From: Bacteroidaceae bacterium
Lineage (GTDB): Bacteria > Bacteroidota > Bacteroidia > Bacteroidales > Bacteroidaceae
DNA length: 7,165 nucleotides
Direction of reading: 5' to 3'
NCBI GenBank assembly: GCA_017466065.1
Contig: JAFTUV010000006.1
Coordinates: 1-7,165 of the forward strand
Made by a program: the position numbers and the translations under genes. Each line of letters begins with the position of its first letter. Position 1 is the first letter of the stretch. Below are positions 6,970 through 7,165 of the stretch, piece after piece. Under the pieces are notes generated by a model that was given only the letters and a program-made list of their open reading frames with translations, was not told the DNA's origin and ran no database searches.

Positions 6970-7032
6970 GTAATTTGTTTTATTGCAATTGCAGTGCCAT
7001 AATTGCTGTTATAAACAAAAAGAAAGGTAACG

Positions 7033-7050
7033 TGGACAAAAAGTAGGATG
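7033..7050 (+). repeat. 18-base direct repeat, copy A
   Basis: The sequence tggacaaaaagtaggatg occurs here and again, identically, at 7074-7091, 41 bases further on. It starts with TG, as the ends of IS21-family elements do. It lies 63 bases upstream of the start codon of the minus-strand lipoprotein operon, so an operator role for that operon is the other possibility. Confidence 0.8.
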
Positions 7051-7073
7051 ATTTCACTCTAAAAATCTCTTAT

Positions 7074-7091
7074 TGGACAAAAAGTAGGATG
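7074..7091 (+). repeat. 18-base direct repeat, copy B
   Basis: An exact second copy of the 18-base unit, separated from the first by 23 unrelated bases and followed one base later by a perfect palindrome. Repeated terminal motifs of about this size serve as transposase-binding sites in IS21-family elements (known for that family). That this is such an element is inferred. Confidence 0.8.
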
Positions 7092-7092
7092 G

Positions 7093-7126
7093 ATTACCTC
7101 AACAGGGCGCGCCCTGTTGAGGTAAT
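7093..7126. repeat. Perfect 34-base palindrome
   Basis: The half-site attacctcaacagggcg (7093-7109) is followed directly, with no spacer, by its exact reverse complement (7110-7126). The centre contains GGGCGCGCCC. As RNA it would form a strong stem on either strand. No T tract follows on the plus side, so it is not a typical intrinsic terminator. It could be a dimer-binding operator, a stem that blocks read-through into a transposase gene, or a recombination site. Confidence 0.9.
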
Positions 7127-7138
7127 TCGCGCTTAATA

Positions 7139-7165
7139 ATGTCGCATAATGTACTCATCCAGCAA
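7139..7165 (+). CDS. Possible 5' end of a gene running off the window (transposase?)
   Basis: ATG at 7139 opens a frame reading MSHNVLIQQ that has no stop before the window end. Only nine codons are visible, so the product cannot be identified. The position, 12 bases after the palindrome and 47 bases after the second direct repeat, suits the first gene of an IS21-like element. A second ATG at 7149 in another frame (MYSSS) is also open. On the minus strand a short frame ending LLDEYIMRHY and a stop is a competing reading. Confidence 0.25.

Larger units (their letters stand above)
7033..7165 (+). mobile_element. Possible left end of an insertion sequence (IS21-like?), cut by the window end
   Basis: Three things seen together suggest an IS end: two identical 18-base direct repeats starting with TG, a perfect 34-base palindrome that could block read-through into a transposase gene, and a start codon 12 bases beyond the palindrome whose frame stays open to the window edge. 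The adjoining lipoprotein genes are AT-rich accessory-type DNA, which fits a mobile neighbourhood. No transposase domain, right end or target duplication can be seen, and the true tip could lie slightly left of 7033. Confidence 0.35.

Noticed and set aside
6984..6993. tgcaattgca, a ten-base palindrome upstream of the 293-residue lipoprotein gene
   Set aside because: It is too short and AT-rich to support as an operator.
7012..7050. TACCTTTC or TACTTTTTG on the minus strand as the -7 box of the lipoprotein operon
   Set aside because: No TTTG lies 19-21 bases upstream of either candidate, and the TACTTTTTG is part of the repeated unit.

Overview
The window looks like chromosomal DNA of a gut-type Bacteroidales (Bacteroidota). 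The evidence is a fused HisIE of Bacteroides type, several short lipoproteins with Bacteroidota-style lipoboxes, A-rich upstream regions without clear Shine-Dalgarno sequences, and a very large secreted glycoside hydrolase ending in a sorting-tail-like domain. Genus and species cannot be set from the sequence.

Left part, plus strand: a short non-coding leader (1-177); hisIE (178-777, histidine biosynthesis); and, two bases later, a small lipocalin-like lipoprotein gene (780-1163). A long perfect hairpin (1179-1225) probably ends this transcript.

Centre, plus strand: one gene of 4263 bases (1332-5594) encodes a 1420-residue secreted enzyme with two catalytic domains. In order it carries a signal peptide, a GH27 alpha-galactosidase, a CBM6/35-like carbohydrate-binding module, a duplicated unit of about 280 residues (calcium-loop beta-sandwich plus an 'RHGHN' module), a GH16 endo-glycanase and a C-terminal sorting-tail-like domain. 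One polypeptide could therefore both remove terminal alpha-galactose and cut a beta-linked backbone. No SusC/SusD, sensor or transporter gene lies in the window, so any polysaccharide-utilisation context is unseen.

Right part, minus strand: a hairpin with A and T flanks (5620-5659) sits between the convergent genes and can terminate both. Beyond it lies a two-gene, visibly AT-rich lipoprotein operon (6969 down to 5660) of unknown function: a 293-residue lipoprotein with a glycine-rich centre, then a 139-residue lipoprotein with a PEGA-like segment and a transmembrane helix.

Right edge: two identical 18-base direct repeats, a perfect 34-base palindrome and a possible start codon whose frame stays open to the window end. 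This resembles the left end of an insertion sequence, possibly IS21-like, but the element is cut off and the call is tentative. I do not see a clearly new multi-gene system. The best candidates for novelty are the GH27-GH16 fusion, the paired lipoproteins and the repeat/palindrome cluster.
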